From Paenibacillus sp. OK003 (GTDB lineage Bacteria; Bacillota; Bacilli; Paenibacillales; Paenibacillaceae): 64,000 nucleotides of DNA. The notes below the pieces were generated by a model. The model was not told the DNA's origin, did no database searches, and saw only the letters and a program-made list of their open reading frames with translations. Of this stretch, positions 38,557 to 47,251 are shown one piece after another (within the stretch, counting starts at the first letter, position 1; the number at the start of each line of letters is the position of its first letter). Where the stretch lies: assembly GCF_900109515.1 (NCBI RefSeq), contig NZ_FOBD01000010.1, positions 1 to 64,000 on the forward strand, written 5' to 3'. The translations under genes and the position numbers were made by a program.

Positions 38557-39005
38557 ATCAGCAATTAAGTAGAATGAAGACATACGGCAGTCAGCGCCAT
38601 CGTCACTCGGATAAGACAGAGACATCTGAGCGTCCTGAAGCTTCTCAAGTAAATCTGGTTGTTGAACCAGCTGCTGCCTCAGAGGTGGGAGGACTCACAC
38701 CAATTACCTCGGTCTCCATACCAAGATCACAACGCAAGTCTTATACATCATCGCTGGAAAGTCCGGTACTTCCCCGGCGGGCACCAGCACGTGCCAACAA
38801 AGCAGAAAAGCCATCAGAAGAATCTGTTTCCGAAGCGGGCACACTTCCTACGCGGACTGAGCTTCATCCATCTCGCCGTTTACGTCTCAGTAAACGATTT
38901 GTTAACTCGCTCATATTTATATTTGTTTTGCTCACGATCAGTCTGGTTTGGTGGGGGATCAATGGAGCGCCTACTTTGGATACTTTCCTTCCATGGCCAT
39001 GGTAA
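38553..39005 (+). CDS. Hypothetical single-span membrane protein
   Basis: A 150-residue protein. The first 110 residues are basic, Ser/Thr/Pro/Ala-rich and disordered (RMKTYGSQRHRHSDKTETSE). One membrane span lies at about 117-137 (NSLIFIFVLLTISLVWWGIN). ATG 38553 overlaps the stop of the CPBP gene (ATGA). B. subtilis has ypbE, a LysM protein, nearby, but no LysM motif is seen here. Its stop overlaps the start of the phosphoesterase gene. Function unknown. Confidence 0.75.
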   Translation: MNQQLSRMKTYGSQRHRHSDKTETSERPEASQVNLVVEPAAASEVGGLTPITSVSIPRSQRKSYTSSLESPVLPRRAPARANKAEKPSEESVSEAGTLPTRTELHPSRRLRLSKRFVNSLIFIFVLLTISLVWWGINGAPTLDTFLPWPW

Positions 39006-39817
39006 TACTGGTCTGGTTCGTTGCCGTTATTTTGGCTGTGATTGCCTTGCTGGTTCATATGTGGCGTGAGGCGCATCTTCATCACATTGTTTCAGAAGAG
39101 GTTGAACTTCGGAATTTGCCCTCTTCTTTTGATGGCAGCAAAATCCTGTATTTATCTGATATCCATAAACGCAAGCTGAATAAGAATGATCTGGAACATC
39201 TTCGCAATCAGGTGGACTGGGTTATTATTGGGGGAGATGTGGCTGAAAAAGGAATTTCATGGTCCATCGTCAGACATAATATGAGCTTGTTATCTTATAT
39301 TGCACCAACCTTTACAGTGTATGGGAACCATGATAAAAGAGCAGGGACTGTGCATCTTGAACGTATATTCCGAGATACGGGCGTTCAACTCTTGCAGGAT
39401 TCTAACGTCTACCTTCGTAAAGGCAAAAGCAAACTGTGTCTGGTCGGGGTTGATTATCGTTCACGGCGAGGGGATTCGCTGCTTGCAGAATTGGACAACA
39501 AAGATTGCAAGATTGCCGTCGTGCACGATCCCTTAGAGGCTCTTCACTTGAATGCACCTGTTGATCTGATGTTGAGTGGTCACACCCACGGTGGACAATT
39601 GGTAATTCCAGGCTTCGGCCCTGTCTTTCTTAACAAAGCGTACCGCTCCGTGTCTAGCGGGTGGTTCTCTTTGAAAAAGGATGGTAAGGATACCGGGCAA
39701 GAAGGCAAAATGCTGGTTAGCAAAGGATACGGAACAAATCATTTGCCGTTCAGACTTTGTTGTCCCGCAGAAATGCATATCATTACTTTGCGAATGCTCT
39801 CAAACAAACAGCCTTGA
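38993..39817 (+). CDS. Membrane-anchored metallophosphoesterase (YpbG-like)
   Basis: A 274-residue calcineurin-like phosphoesterase with an N-terminal anchor (MAMVILVWFVAVILAVIAL). Metal-binding motifs occur in order: YLSDIHKRK, IIGGDVAEKG, VYGNHDKR, VVHDPLE and LSGHTHGGQLVIPG. The active site would face outward if the anchor is single. ATG 38993 or 38999 (the latter overlaps the previous stop, ATGGTAA) is the start; a TTG at 38948 is less likely. It corresponds to ypbG by order. A terminator overlaps its end. Confidence 0.9.
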   Translation: MAMVILVWFVAVILAVIALLVHMWREAHLHHIVSEEVELRNLPSSFDGSKILYLSDIHKRKLNKNDLEHLRNQVDWVIIGGDVAEKGISWSIVRHNMSLLSYIAPTFTVYGNHDKRAGTVHLERIFRDTGVQLLQDSNVYLRKGKSKLCLVGVDYRSRRGDSLLAELDNKDCKIAVVHDPLEALHLNAPVDLMLSGHTHGGQLVIPGFGPVFLNKAYRSVSSGWFSLKKDGKDTGQEGKMLVSKGYGTNHLPFRLCCPAEMHIITLRMLSNKQP

Positions 39818-39842
39818 TCCGCATAGGACCAAGGCTGTTTGT
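39806..39842 (+). terminator. Intrinsic terminator
   Basis: AAACAGCCTTGATCC-GCATA-GGACCAAGGCTGTTTG. The 5' arm overlaps the last codons of the phosphoesterase gene. Confidence 0.85.
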
Positions 39843-39929
39843 TATTACTTTGTAAGTTCCTTCGTGTCAATTCCAACTAACTCATCAATGATTGATATTA
39901 AGCCGAATATGGACAAATATAATCGAAGC

Positions 39930-40865
39930 TCAGCGGGCTTCCAGTTCAATGGAGCGAGGGTCGACAAATATGTAGCCTTTCTGTTCAAGTTTGGTTAACA
40001 GCTCATCCAACGCTTCAACCGTCCATGGCAACTCATGCATCAAAATATTACTGCCGGGATTTAACTGATCCATCACATTCTGGATGACTTTTTCCGGTTT
40101 ATTTTTGGTGCTCTTATCCCAGTCCAGTGAGCCATTGGACCATGTCATATATAACATGTCGTTTTTCTTGACGGTTGCCTTTAGTGCATCATTTCCAGAA
40201 CCGAACGGCGGGCGGAAGAACTCGGGTTCCACACCAATCGTTTCTTTCACAATCTTTTGCACATCGGATACTTGTTTGGCGGCTGCCGTGGTAGACATTT
40301 TTTTCAGATCTTCATGATCCCACGCATGATTTCCTACCACTTGACCACGTTCATGAATGATCTTGAGCAGCTCGGGATGACTTTTCACTCGGTATCCGTT
40401 AACAAAAAATATCGCTTTCGCGTTATGTTTATCCAAGGTATCGATTAATCCGTTAATCATTTTTTCCTCTTTTGGCCCATCGTCAAATGTCAACAATACA
40501 ATCTTGCTTTCACTCGTTTTATCGTTGGGTTTGATGTAGTAATTGGCGTTCATGTGATACGTTTTTTCGATATTATCTTCGGCTGCTTGTGACTCTGGAC
40601 TGTTATTAGTTCCTTCTTTTTCTGTCGAAGATGTTTCGTCATCACTTGGCGATTCTTGATCCGAATTGGAGTCCGTTGAGGACGGAGAATCAGTGGTTGG
40701 CGTTTCACCTGTGCCAGTGACAGTTGGCTTGTTCTGCTGATCCTGCGTTGAAGTAACCGATTCATTGTTGGACTTCGTGAATTCAGTTGTTTTTTCGTCC
40801 TTGCTCCCACAAGCAGACAACAGCATGCATGCGATCATAATTAAGGCGGTGGTGTGTCTAATCAT
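39930..40865 (-). CDS. Polysaccharide deacetylase lipoprotein
   Basis: A 311-residue exported lipoprotein: signal peptide with lipobox LLSACGSK, then a Ser/Thr/Gln-rich linker of about 90 residues, then a carbohydrate esterase 4 domain. Motifs are LTFDDGPKEEK (metal and base Asp), VGNHAWDHEDL (His ligands), FFRPPFGSGNDA (Arg/Pro), TWSNGSLDW and ILMHELPWTVEAL. It probably removes acetyl groups from peptidoglycan or another glycan at the outer membrane face. The start at 40865 directly precedes the signal sequence; the frame continues to 40919, but those residues would spoil the signal peptide. Confidence 0.9.
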   Translation of the reverse strand: MIRHTTALIMIACMLLSACGSKDEKTTEFTKSNNESVTSTQDQQNKPTVTGTGETPTTDSPSSTDSNSDQESPSDDETSSTEKEGTNNSPESQAAEDNIEKTYHMNANYYIKPNDKTSESKIVLLTFDDGPKEEKMINGLIDTLDKHNAKAIFFVNGYRVKSHPELLKIIHERGQVVGNHAWDHEDLKKMSTTAAAKQVSDVQKIVKETIGVEPEFFRPPFGSGNDALKATVKKNDMLYMTWSNGSLDWDKSTKNKPEKVIQNVMDQLNPGSNILMHELPWTVEALDELLTKLEQKGYIFVDPRSIELEAR

Positions 40866-40959
40866 GATTTCAACTCGCTTTCCTGTATTTATGCGGAATG
40901 AGATGACGCACTCCCGCAAACACTAGTTGTGATTTTAACATTAAAAGGAGGTTGGTGTA

Positions 40960-41316
40960 ATGAAGGCGTCATCCTTTTTCTGGGGTGTTGTAATTGGCGT
41001 AGCAGCCAGCTCTTGGCTGTCCAAAGGTAAAATGTCTATGTTGTCTTCCGGTTCATCCCGCAACATGATGAATCAGGCCAAACACAAAATGATGGAGATG
41101 ACGTTCCCGGGCATGGACGGATTCAGCTCCAAGCCAAACGAACAAAGCGGAGATTCCCACAAAAGCACGCATAAAAAAAGTGCAAAGCCGATCACTCCGC
41201 AGGAAAAAGAGGAGAACATGAACATGCTCAAAGATTTTATTCGCACCAATCCGGATGTTAAACATGAAGTTGAGCAAATTTTAACTCAAACAAACACAAC
41301 AGTACCGGGTTTATAA
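40960..41316 (+). CDS. Hypothetical small protein with N-terminal membrane segment
   Basis: A 118-residue protein. An N-terminal hydrophobic segment (SFFWGVVIGVAASSWLS) resembles YtxH-type anchors. The remainder is Met/Ser/Lys-rich (MMNQAKHKMMEMTFPGMDGF) with an acidic C-terminal helix (EENMNMLKDFIRTNPDVKHE). ATG 40960 follows AAAAGGAGG. It stands divergent to the deacetylase gene. No specific family recognised. Confidence 0.75.
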   Translation: MKASSFFWGVVIGVAASSWLSKGKMSMLSSGSSRNMMNQAKHKMMEMTFPGMDGFSSKPNEQSGDSHKSTHKKSAKPITPQEKEENMNMLKDFIRTNPDVKHEVEQILTQTNTTVPGL

Positions 41317-41330
41317 ACACAAACCTCCCA

Positions 41331-41379
41331 TTAGAATCATCCACAGTCCTGTTTTGATGTGGAATGATTCTTTTTTTGT
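41331..41379 (+). terminator. Intrinsic terminator
   Basis: TAGAATCAT-CCACA-(GTCCTGTTTTGA)-TGTGG-AATGATTCTTTTTTT: strong stem and T-run. Confidence 0.9.
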
Positions 41380-41503
41380 CGATTTTACTTCGTGCATTTG
41401 CAGGTATAAAATGATAACATAACTACATAGATTTATTTTCAGCACATATTGTTTTGTGCTTCATAATCTGTTATAAGACTTGCTTATAAAGGGGAGATCC
41501 TGT

Positions 41504-42118
41504 ATGAAAATAGAACGATTAAGTCACGATAAGATACGGATTTTCCTGACCTTTGACGATCTGAGCGAGCGCGGAATACAAAAAGAAGATATGTGGCAGG
41601 AAATACCTAAAGTTCATGAACTGTTCACTGAAATGATGGACCAGGCTTATTCCGAACTTGGATTTGATGCTACAGGTCCACTTGCTGTCGAAGTATTCGC
41701 ACTTCCCGCTCAAGGGATGGTTGTCATTGTCACCCGGGGGAAATATGATCCGCAACAATATGGTTCAGGTAATGAGGATGATCTGCCTGAAGAAGTATAT
41801 GAGATGGAAGTTACACTTGAGCAGAGCGATTCCATCGTCTATGCATTCAAAGATTTTGAAGTGCTAATTGAGGCTGCACATATGCTGCATCAGCACGTAA
41901 CGGATGCTGGAAGACTTTATTCCTATAAAGACAAGTGGTTTTTGCATTTTGAACCGGATGACTTGGATTCCACCAAACATGCAGCATTGATTGCGTTGCT
42001 TGCTGAATTCGGTGAAGGGTCTTCAGTCACTCCAGCAGTCATGGAAGAGTATGGAAAGGTTGTTATGCCTGAACAAGCGGTTGAGGTTATCTGCACCCAC
42101 TTTAAACGTCAGGAGTAA
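41504..42118 (+). CDS. MecA/YpbH-type adaptor protein
   Basis: A 204-residue adaptor of the MecA family, which feeds substrates such as ComK to the ClpC protease. The N-terminal segment MKIERLSHDKIRIFLTFDDL and the C-terminal domain (IVYAFKDFEVLIEAAHMLHQ, LYSYKDKWFLHFE) are typical, with an acidic linker between. ATG 41504 follows GGGGAGATCC. By order (after ypbG) it matches YpbH/MecB of B. subtilis; whether another MecA exists elsewhere cannot be told. Confidence 0.9.
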   Translation: MKIERLSHDKIRIFLTFDDLSERGIQKEDMWQEIPKVHELFTEMMDQAYSELGFDATGPLAVEVFALPAQGMVVIVTRGKYDPQQYGSGNEDDLPEEVYEMEVTLEQSDSIVYAFKDFEVLIEAAHMLHQHVTDAGRLYSYKDKWFLHFEPDDLDSTKHAALIALLAEFGEGSSVTPAVMEEYGKVVMPEQAVEVICTHFKRQE

Positions 42119-42160
42119 GCTCTAGTTGTAATCGCGTCTTAGTCGGAGGAGGGAATTTCG

Positions 42161-42856
42161 GTGCTTTTGTTTTCGGTTTTAGCGGCAGCAGTAGCTCCGG
42201 GTCTCGCCTTGTTAACATATTTTTATCTGAAAGACCGTTATGACTCTGAACCTCTTCACATGGTATTTCGAGTCTTTCTCATGGGGATTCTGATGGTATT
42301 ACCTGTGATGATTATTCAGCGTGGCATGATGATCTGGCTTGGAGATAATCCTTATGTTGAAGCCATCCTGATTTCAGGTGGGGTTGAAGAATTCATTAAA
42401 TGGTTTGTGATATACCATATTATTTATAACCATACCGAATTTGACGAGCCATATGATGGGATTCTATACTCCGTTGCGGTTTCACTCGGATTTGCTACGG
42501 TTGAGAATGTGTTGTATGCCTTTGCGGGGAATGCTTCCGTCTCAGCCATGTTCATTCGTGCATTGCTTCCTGTATCGGGTCACGCCATGTTTGCAGTAAT
42601 TATGGGTTATTACATGGGGCGGGCCAAGTTCTCGGATGGCAAGAAAAAACGTTGGTTTCTTATGCTCTCACTCGTTTTACCGTTCTTCTGGCATGCGCTT
42701 TACGATGTCATTATGAATACCATGGTGAATCATTGGTTATGGTTCATTGCGCCGTTGATGGCGGGATTATGGTACGGTGCGATGGGCAAGATTACAAGGG
42801 CCAACAATCGTTCTCCTTTTCGTTTTGTGAAGCGTGAGGAAGAGATTAAATTATAA
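42161..42856 (+). CDS. prsW: PrsW-family intramembrane protease
   Basis: A 231-residue membrane protease that in B. subtilis makes the first cut of the anti-sigma factor RsiW. All family motifs are seen: GGVEEFIKW (paired Glu), GFATVENVLY, SGHAMFAVIMGYYMG and FFWHALYDVI. About eight membrane helices. GTG 42161 follows CGGAGGAGGG. Its position before the sleB/ypeB region agrees with B. subtilis prsW (ypdC). Confidence 0.94.
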   Translation: MLLFSVLAAAVAPGLALLTYFYLKDRYDSEPLHMVFRVFLMGILMVLPVMIIQRGMMIWLGDNPYVEAILISGGVEEFIKWFVIYHIIYNHTEFDEPYDGILYSVAVSLGFATVENVLYAFAGNASVSAMFIRALLPVSGHAMFAVIMGYYMGRAKFSDGKKKRWFLMLSLVLPFFWHALYDVIMNTMVNHWLWFIAPLMAGLWYGAMGKITRANNRSPFRFVKREEEIKL

Positions 42857-42974
42857 AAATACGGACACACTGGTGGACATGGAGCGCAACCTGCGCCTGA
42901 TGCCCCGGTGTGTTTTTTGTTGCGATAAAATAAAAATTCCCGGGGAAAGACCAATAGAAACGGGGATAAGCGTG

Positions 42975-43145
42975 ATGAGAATCAAAATTAAAATCAGATG
43001 CAAGCAATGTGGAGAACGTTTTACGCTGCGAGGCAAGAAGGAACGAGGAAGAATTGAGACCGGTTTTAAACAGTGTTTGTGTGACAATCGGGACCAGTTC
43101 GAAATTGAGGAAGATGGCGGCACAAGCTGGGTGCAATTGAATTAA
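42975..43145 (+). CDS. Small zinc-ribbon-like protein
   Basis: A 56-residue basic protein. KIRCKQCGERF and the GFKQCLCDN pair give four cysteines (CxxC...CxC), likely a zinc ribbon. It ends with an acidic strand (DQFEIEEDGGTSWVQL). ATG 42975 (or GTG 42972) follows GGGGATAAG; the open frame continues upstream to 42834, but that part overlaps prsW and is not convincing. It occupies the place where sleB lies in B. subtilis. Confidence 0.65.
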   Translation: MRIKIKIRCKQCGERFTLRGKKERGRIETGFKQCLCDNRDQFEIEEDGGTSWVQLN

Positions 43146-43267
43146 ACAGACCGTTTGGGGCCATGCGTGATAAGCCCGTCCTTGGACAGACTGGAAATCG
43201 CATGCATAAGAGGTCTTTCTTCGATCCACAATAGAGGTAGTGGCTTAGAAGAAAGGAGACTCTACCG

Positions 43268-44614
43268 ATGTATAAACGTTTAAGTTCAGTTATGTTTCCG
43301 ATATTTGCAGTTCTGTTAATCGGTGCTCTCGTATGGGGTTACCAAGAGAACCAGGAGAAAAATGCAATTCTGATCAAGGCAGAGAATCAATATCAGCGTG
43401 CTTTTCACGATTTATCTTTTCATATGGACAAATTGCACTCGGAGATTGGGAATACGTTGGCAGTCCATGCTACGTCCCAAGGGATGCATCGCAAAGGTCT
43501 GATGAACGTATGGCGACTCACCAGTGAAGCTCAGAATGAGATTAACCAATTGCCGCTTACGATGCTGCCATTCAGTGAAACGGAGGAGTTTCTCTCCCGC
43601 ATCTCCAACTTTGCTTATCAGGCGTCCATGCGTGATCTGACCAATGAACCTTTAAGTGAAAAAGAAATGGGCAACTTGAAAAAACTGTATGCTAATTCAT
43701 CCGAGATAACCAAAAATCTGCAGGATGTACAGCAGAAAGTCATTTCTGACCGTTTACGCTGGATGGATGCCGAGTCAGCTATGGCAACGGAAGAGCAAAC
43801 GATGGACAATACCATCGTGGATGGATTCCGGACAGTCAACAAAAAGGTACAGGAATACCCTGAACTTGACTGGGGTCCTTCAGTCTCCAGCATTTATGCC
43901 AAACGTACGGTCAAAAAGCTGGATGGCTTACCAATGACCAAAGAGCAGATCCAGACTAAAGCTGCAAAGTTTTCCGATGCTGAACACGGCAAGATTCAAG
44001 TACAGGAAAATGGTAAAGGTACAGATTGGGAATCGTACACAGCCACGATTGATCAATCCAAAGACAGTAAATTAAGTATGGACTTCACCCGTAATGGCGG
44101 TTTGCTCATCTCTTACAGTGATACTCGTCCAATCGGGACGAAGAAAGTAACACGTAAAGAAGCCATGTCAAAAGCGGATCGATTCCTTTCCAATAAGGGT
44201 TACAAAGATATGAAGGCAGTCAATTATGACGAGTTTGGTAATCTCGGTAACCTGACCTATGTGCGCAAACAAGGCGATACCCTGATTTATCCAGAAAAAA
44301 TGTCTGTTAGGGTTGGCCTTGATAATGGGGATGTTACCGGCTTCCAGGCAAGTGATTTTGTATATGAGCATCAGAAAAAGCGGGAGATTCCAAAAGCTGC
44401 GCTCACGGTTGAACAAGCCCGCAAAAAGCTGAATCCAGAATTCAAGGAAAGCTACGCTCGGAAATCACTCATTAAGAATGATTACAGCAAAGAAGTTCTG
44501 TGCTACGAATTTGGTGGACGCATTAATGGTGCAAAATATAAAATTTACATCAACGCCGATACAGGTATGGAGGAAGCCGTTGAGGAGATCAAACCGGTGA
44601 ATGAGACCACATAA
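43268..44614 (+). CDS. ypeB: Germination protein YpeB
   Basis: A 448-residue spore protein. An N-terminal anchor (VMFPIFAVLLIGALVWGYQE) is followed by a helical domain to about residue 210 and three PepSY-like repeats (KAAKFSDAEHGKI, KADRFLSNKGYKDMKAV, QARKKLNPEFKESYARK). YpeB is known to be needed for stable presence of the cortex-lytic enzyme SleB. ATG 43268 follows AGAAAGGAGA. sleB, its normal operon partner, is not in front of it here. Confidence 0.93.
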   Translation: MYKRLSSVMFPIFAVLLIGALVWGYQENQEKNAILIKAENQYQRAFHDLSFHMDKLHSEIGNTLAVHATSQGMHRKGLMNVWRLTSEAQNEINQLPLTMLPFSETEEFLSRISNFAYQASMRDLTNEPLSEKEMGNLKKLYANSSEITKNLQDVQQKVISDRLRWMDAESAMATEEQTMDNTIVDGFRTVNKKVQEYPELDWGPSVSSIYAKRTVKKLDGLPMTKEQIQTKAAKFSDAEHGKIQVQENGKGTDWESYTATIDQSKDSKLSMDFTRNGGLLISYSDTRPIGTKKVTRKEAMSKADRFLSNKGYKDMKAVNYDEFGNLGNLTYVRKQGDTLIYPEKMSVRVGLDNGDVTGFQASDFVYEHQKKREIPKAALTVEQARKKLNPEFKESYARKSLIKNDYSKEVLCYEFGGRINGAKYKIYINADTGMEEAVEEIKPVNETT

Positions 44615-44656
44615 GATCAAGAGAAAGGCAGCCTGTAAAATGCAAATAGATGACGG

Positions 44657-44686
44657 AGCAGACCACGTGGTGGTCTGTTTTTTTGC
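44657..44686 (+). terminator. Intrinsic terminator of ypeB
   Basis: AGCAGACCAC-GTG-GTGGTCTG followed by TTTTTTTGC. Confidence 0.9.
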
Positions 44687-44768
44687 TGTCCACTATGAGA
44701 AAGGTCATGGTATAATAGTCCCTGTACATACGATATGAAGATAAAAAGCTAAGGTGGCGGTGAACAGC

Positions 44769-45422
44769 TTGTTTCCCAAAATAAATGAAGTTTTATACAT
44801 CCAGATTGCCTCTGCAGATGAAAAAGAGGAAAGCAAAGAATATAAATCACGTATAGCGGATGTGGATGATAACAGTTTCCTGATCGAAGTTCCGATGCAG
44901 CAGGGAAGCAGTCGGCTGAAACGGTTGTTTTTTGGTGAGGAATTGTCCATTTCTTATATTACGGAAGACGGGGTACGTCATTATTTCAACACGTATGTGA
45001 CCGGATTTGAAGAAGATGTAGTTCGGCTTGTACGAATTCGCAAGCCATTGCCGGACGACATCACCAAAATCCAGCGTCGCAGTTTTCTGCGTGTTCATGC
45101 AAACCTTGAAATGGCCATCCAGAGCGAAGATCTAACCCGAGCCGTGGGATTGACTGAAGATATCGGCGGCGGGGGATTGTCCATTTATGGTGAACCCGGT
45201 TTTGCTATTGCGGAAGGGCAGAAGCTCAAGTGCTGGTTGCTTATTCCTTATCGTAATGCAGCGATTGAGCATGCGAATTTTGAAGCTGAAGTGGTACGGA
45301 TCAAAACACTGGAAACAGGCAGACAGCTATGGATGTTAAAGTTTGTGCAGATTACGGATTCGGAACGGCAGAAGATCATCAAGTTTTGTTTTGAACGACA
45401 ATTGGATTATCGTACGAAATAA
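44769..45422 (+). CDS. ypfA: PilZ-domain c-di-GMP-binding protein (YpfA/MotI-like)
   Basis: A 217-residue protein with an N-terminal YcgR-like beta domain and a C-terminal PilZ domain. QRRSFLRVHA (RxxxR) and EDIGGGGLSIYG (D/NxSxxG-like, with Gly for Ser) make the c-di-GMP site. In B. subtilis the protein (MotI/DgrA) slows flagellar motors. The start is uncertain: GTG 44754, GTG 44760 and TTG 44769 lie around AAGGTGG; TTG gives the only workable spacing. Order matches ypeB-ypfA-ypfB-cmk. Confidence 0.88.
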   Translation: MFPKINEVLYIQIASADEKEESKEYKSRIADVDDNSFLIEVPMQQGSSRLKRLFFGEELSISYITEDGVRHYFNTYVTGFEEDVVRLVRIRKPLPDDITKIQRRSFLRVHANLEMAIQSEDLTRAVGLTEDIGGGGLSIYGEPGFAIAEGQKLKCWLLIPYRNAAIEHANFEAEVVRIKTLETGRQLWMLKFVQITDSERQKIIKFCFERQLDYRTK

Positions 45423-45493
45423 AGAATGGGGATTGGCTGGGATAAAAAAATGCAGCAGTGGGCACTGTAATGGAAAAAACGGAGGTTCAGCTT

Positions 45494-45718
45494 GTGAACA
45501 ATCGCCATGCATCCCGCAGATACGAGCGCCTATATTATGTTTTATCCAAGCGAATGGAAAGGAGAGCTCTGATACTAATTACAGCTCTTCTTATTATGCT
45601 TGTGATCTATCAGTTGTTACTTCTTGTGCCTGATATGAAAAAGAATATGACCTCGATTGATCGTCTGGAAGGAACACCAATTCAGATGCAAACGGTACAC
45701 GAACAATCGCATCACTGA
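45494..45718 (+). CDS. Small membrane protein (YpfB-like)
   Basis: A 74-residue protein with a basic N-terminus (NNRHASRRYERLYYVLSKRM), one membrane helix (ALILITALLIMLVIYQLLLL) and a short outside tail. GTG 45494 is seven bases after GGAGGT, which fixes the start; the frame open from 45458 is too long. The place between ypfA and cmk is that of ypfB in B. subtilis. Function unknown. Confidence 0.8.
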   Translation: MNNRHASRRYERLYYVLSKRMERRALILITALLIMLVIYQLLLLVPDMKKNMTSIDRLEGTPIQMQTVHEQSHH

Positions 45719-45729
45719 TTTGTCTGTTT

Positions 45730-45758
45730 TTGCATCCATGTGTATAGTGTGGTATAAT
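45730..45758 (+). promoter_or_regulatory. Probable sigma-A promoter of cmk
   Basis: TTGCAT (45730-45735), 17 bases, TATAAT (45753-45758). The -35 lies just after the stop of the YpfB-like gene. The RNA would start near 45765, right before a small hairpin. Confidence 0.65.
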
Positions 45759-45768
45759 TTTGACGATG

Positions 45769-45788
45769 CAGGCAATGCCTGTTTTTTT
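45769..45788 (+). terminator. Terminator-like hairpin in the cmk leader
   Basis: CAGGC-AAT-GCCTG followed by TTTTTTTA begins within a few bases of the predicted RNA start. It may end read-through from ypfA-ypfB, or attenuate or stabilise the cmk transcript. Confidence 0.7.
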
Positions 45789-45821
45789 ATTGAGGCTTAT
45801 CGTTTGAGGAGGAATGCCCCG

Positions 45822-46526
45822 TTGGCAAGCCAGAACACATCAGAGAACGGGAAGATGAACGTTGCAATTGACGGACCTGCCGGCGCCGGGAAAAGCACGG
45901 TGGCCCGATTGGTTGCAGAGGCGCTCGCGTATATATACGTCGATAGTGGCGCAATGTACCGTGCGGTAACCTTGCATATGCTTCGAAAAGGTATTTCACC
46001 GGAAGATGTGCCAGAGGTGCTTCAGGAAACCCAAAAGCTGGTCATTGATTTACAACCGGATCCCGACGGACAGAAAGTGTTCTGTAATGGGGAAGATGTA
46101 ACCGCGGAAATCCGCTCCCGTGAAGTGACGGGAATCGTGTCCCGATATGCGCAAATCGAGGGGCTGCGTACGCAATTGGTGGATACACAGCGGCAAATGG
46201 CTTTGCGCAAGGGCGTCGTCATGGATGGACGCGATATCGGAACGACAGTATTGCCCGACGCGGAAGTGAAAATCTTCATGACTGCCAGTGTGGAAGAGCG
46301 TGCACTTCGCCGCTTCAAAGAACTGGACCCCTCAGAAGGACTGACGTTGCAGCAGCTTGAGCGAGACATTGCCACCCGTGACAAATTGGATGAAAGTCGG
46401 GAAATATCCCCGCTTCGTTGTGCTGAGGACGCTACAGTGCTCGATACAACCGAGATGAGCATCCATGAAGTGGTTGACAAAATCGTGTCTTATTGCACAA
46501 TGGTCAGAGGAGAGATCGGTCTATGA
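45822..46526 (+). CDS. cmk: Cytidylate kinase
   Basis: A 234-residue kinase that phosphorylates CMP and dCMP. P-loop IDGPAGAGKSTVARLVAEAL, YVDSGAMYRAV, CMP-site GVVMDGRDIGTTVLPDA and LDESREISPLRCAEDA are all present. It starts at TTG 45822, nine bases after GAGGAGG; the protein has about 12 residues before the kinase domain. The stop overlaps the start of plsC (ATGA). Confidence 0.96.
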   Translation: MASQNTSENGKMNVAIDGPAGAGKSTVARLVAEALAYIYVDSGAMYRAVTLHMLRKGISPEDVPEVLQETQKLVIDLQPDPDGQKVFCNGEDVTAEIRSREVTGIVSRYAQIEGLRTQLVDTQRQMALRKGVVMDGRDIGTTVLPDAEVKIFMTASVEERALRRFKELDPSEGLTLQQLERDIATRDKLDESREISPLRCAEDATVLDTTEMSIHEVVDKIVSYCTMVRGEIGL

Positions 46527-47110
46527 TTTACACATTTTGCAGCACATTACTGCGGATCATTTACACCATTCTTTTCCGCCTGGAGGCAGTTGGACGGGAG
46601 AACATCCCGAATGAAGGCGGCGTACTTTTATGTTCTAATCATATTAGTAACTTTGATCCTCCAACGGTTGGTATCAAGATTCGTCGTCAGGTGCGCTTCA
46701 TGGCCAAAAGCGAATTGTTTGATATTCCGGTGTTTGGCCGAATTATCAAAGCCGTAGGCGCTTTCCCTGTTAAACGTGGAGGCGTCAGCAAGGAATCCAT
46801 CAAGACCTCACTCAACATTTTGCGTGGTGGTGAAGTGCTTGGCATTTTCCCATCGGGAAGCCGACACAATGATGGAGGCATCGGCAAAAAAGGGGCAGCG
46901 AGCTTTGCTCTCCGAAGTGGTGCTACAGTTATTCCTACTGCTATTATCGGTAACTACAAGGTTTTTCGTAAGATGAAAGTTGTGTATGGAGCACCGGTGA
47001 ATTTGGACGAGTTCAAAGAAGATCCATCCGGCGATGCGCTGGAGAGAGCGACGGAGAAGATTATGTCCAAAATTAATGAAATGGTGCAAACAGGCGTGCC
47101 GAGCAAATAA
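46523..47110 (+). CDS. plsC: 1-acyl-glycerol-3-phosphate acyltransferase (PlsC family)
   Basis: A 195-residue membrane-bound acyltransferase making phosphatidic acid. Motif I is CSNHISNFDPPTVG (HX4D catalytic pair); motif II is in FMAKSELFDIPVFGRIIKAV; motif III reads GIFPSGSRHNDGG, where the usual Glu of FPEGTR is Ser; motif IV is VIPTAIIGNYK. ATG 46523 overlaps the cmk stop. The cmk-plsC-rpsA order is common in Paenibacillus and clostridia. The altered motif III makes activity or substrate less certain. Confidence 0.9.
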   Translation: MIYTFCSTLLRIIYTILFRLEAVGRENIPNEGGVLLCSNHISNFDPPTVGIKIRRQVRFMAKSELFDIPVFGRIIKAVGAFPVKRGGVSKESIKTSLNILRGGEVLGIFPSGSRHNDGGIGKKGAASFALRSGATVIPTAIIGNYKVFRKMKVVYGAPVNLDEFKEDPSGDALERATEKIMSKINEMVQTGVPSK

Positions 47111-47251
47111 CGGTATCGTCGGACAACTGAGTGCATGTTTCCATTTTTTTGAGGGAAGCTAAGCTATGCATTCAGTTCTGAAAGTGTTTTGAACTCTGCT
47201 ACAGGCAGGTTTGAATATAATGGGGTTTTTGAATTGAGGAGGGTATTTGAC

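Noticed and set aside
42834-42974. N-terminal extension of the small zinc-ribbon protein, overlapping prsW
   Set aside because: No ribosome site and unrelated composition; the start at 42975 gives a compact four-cysteine protein.
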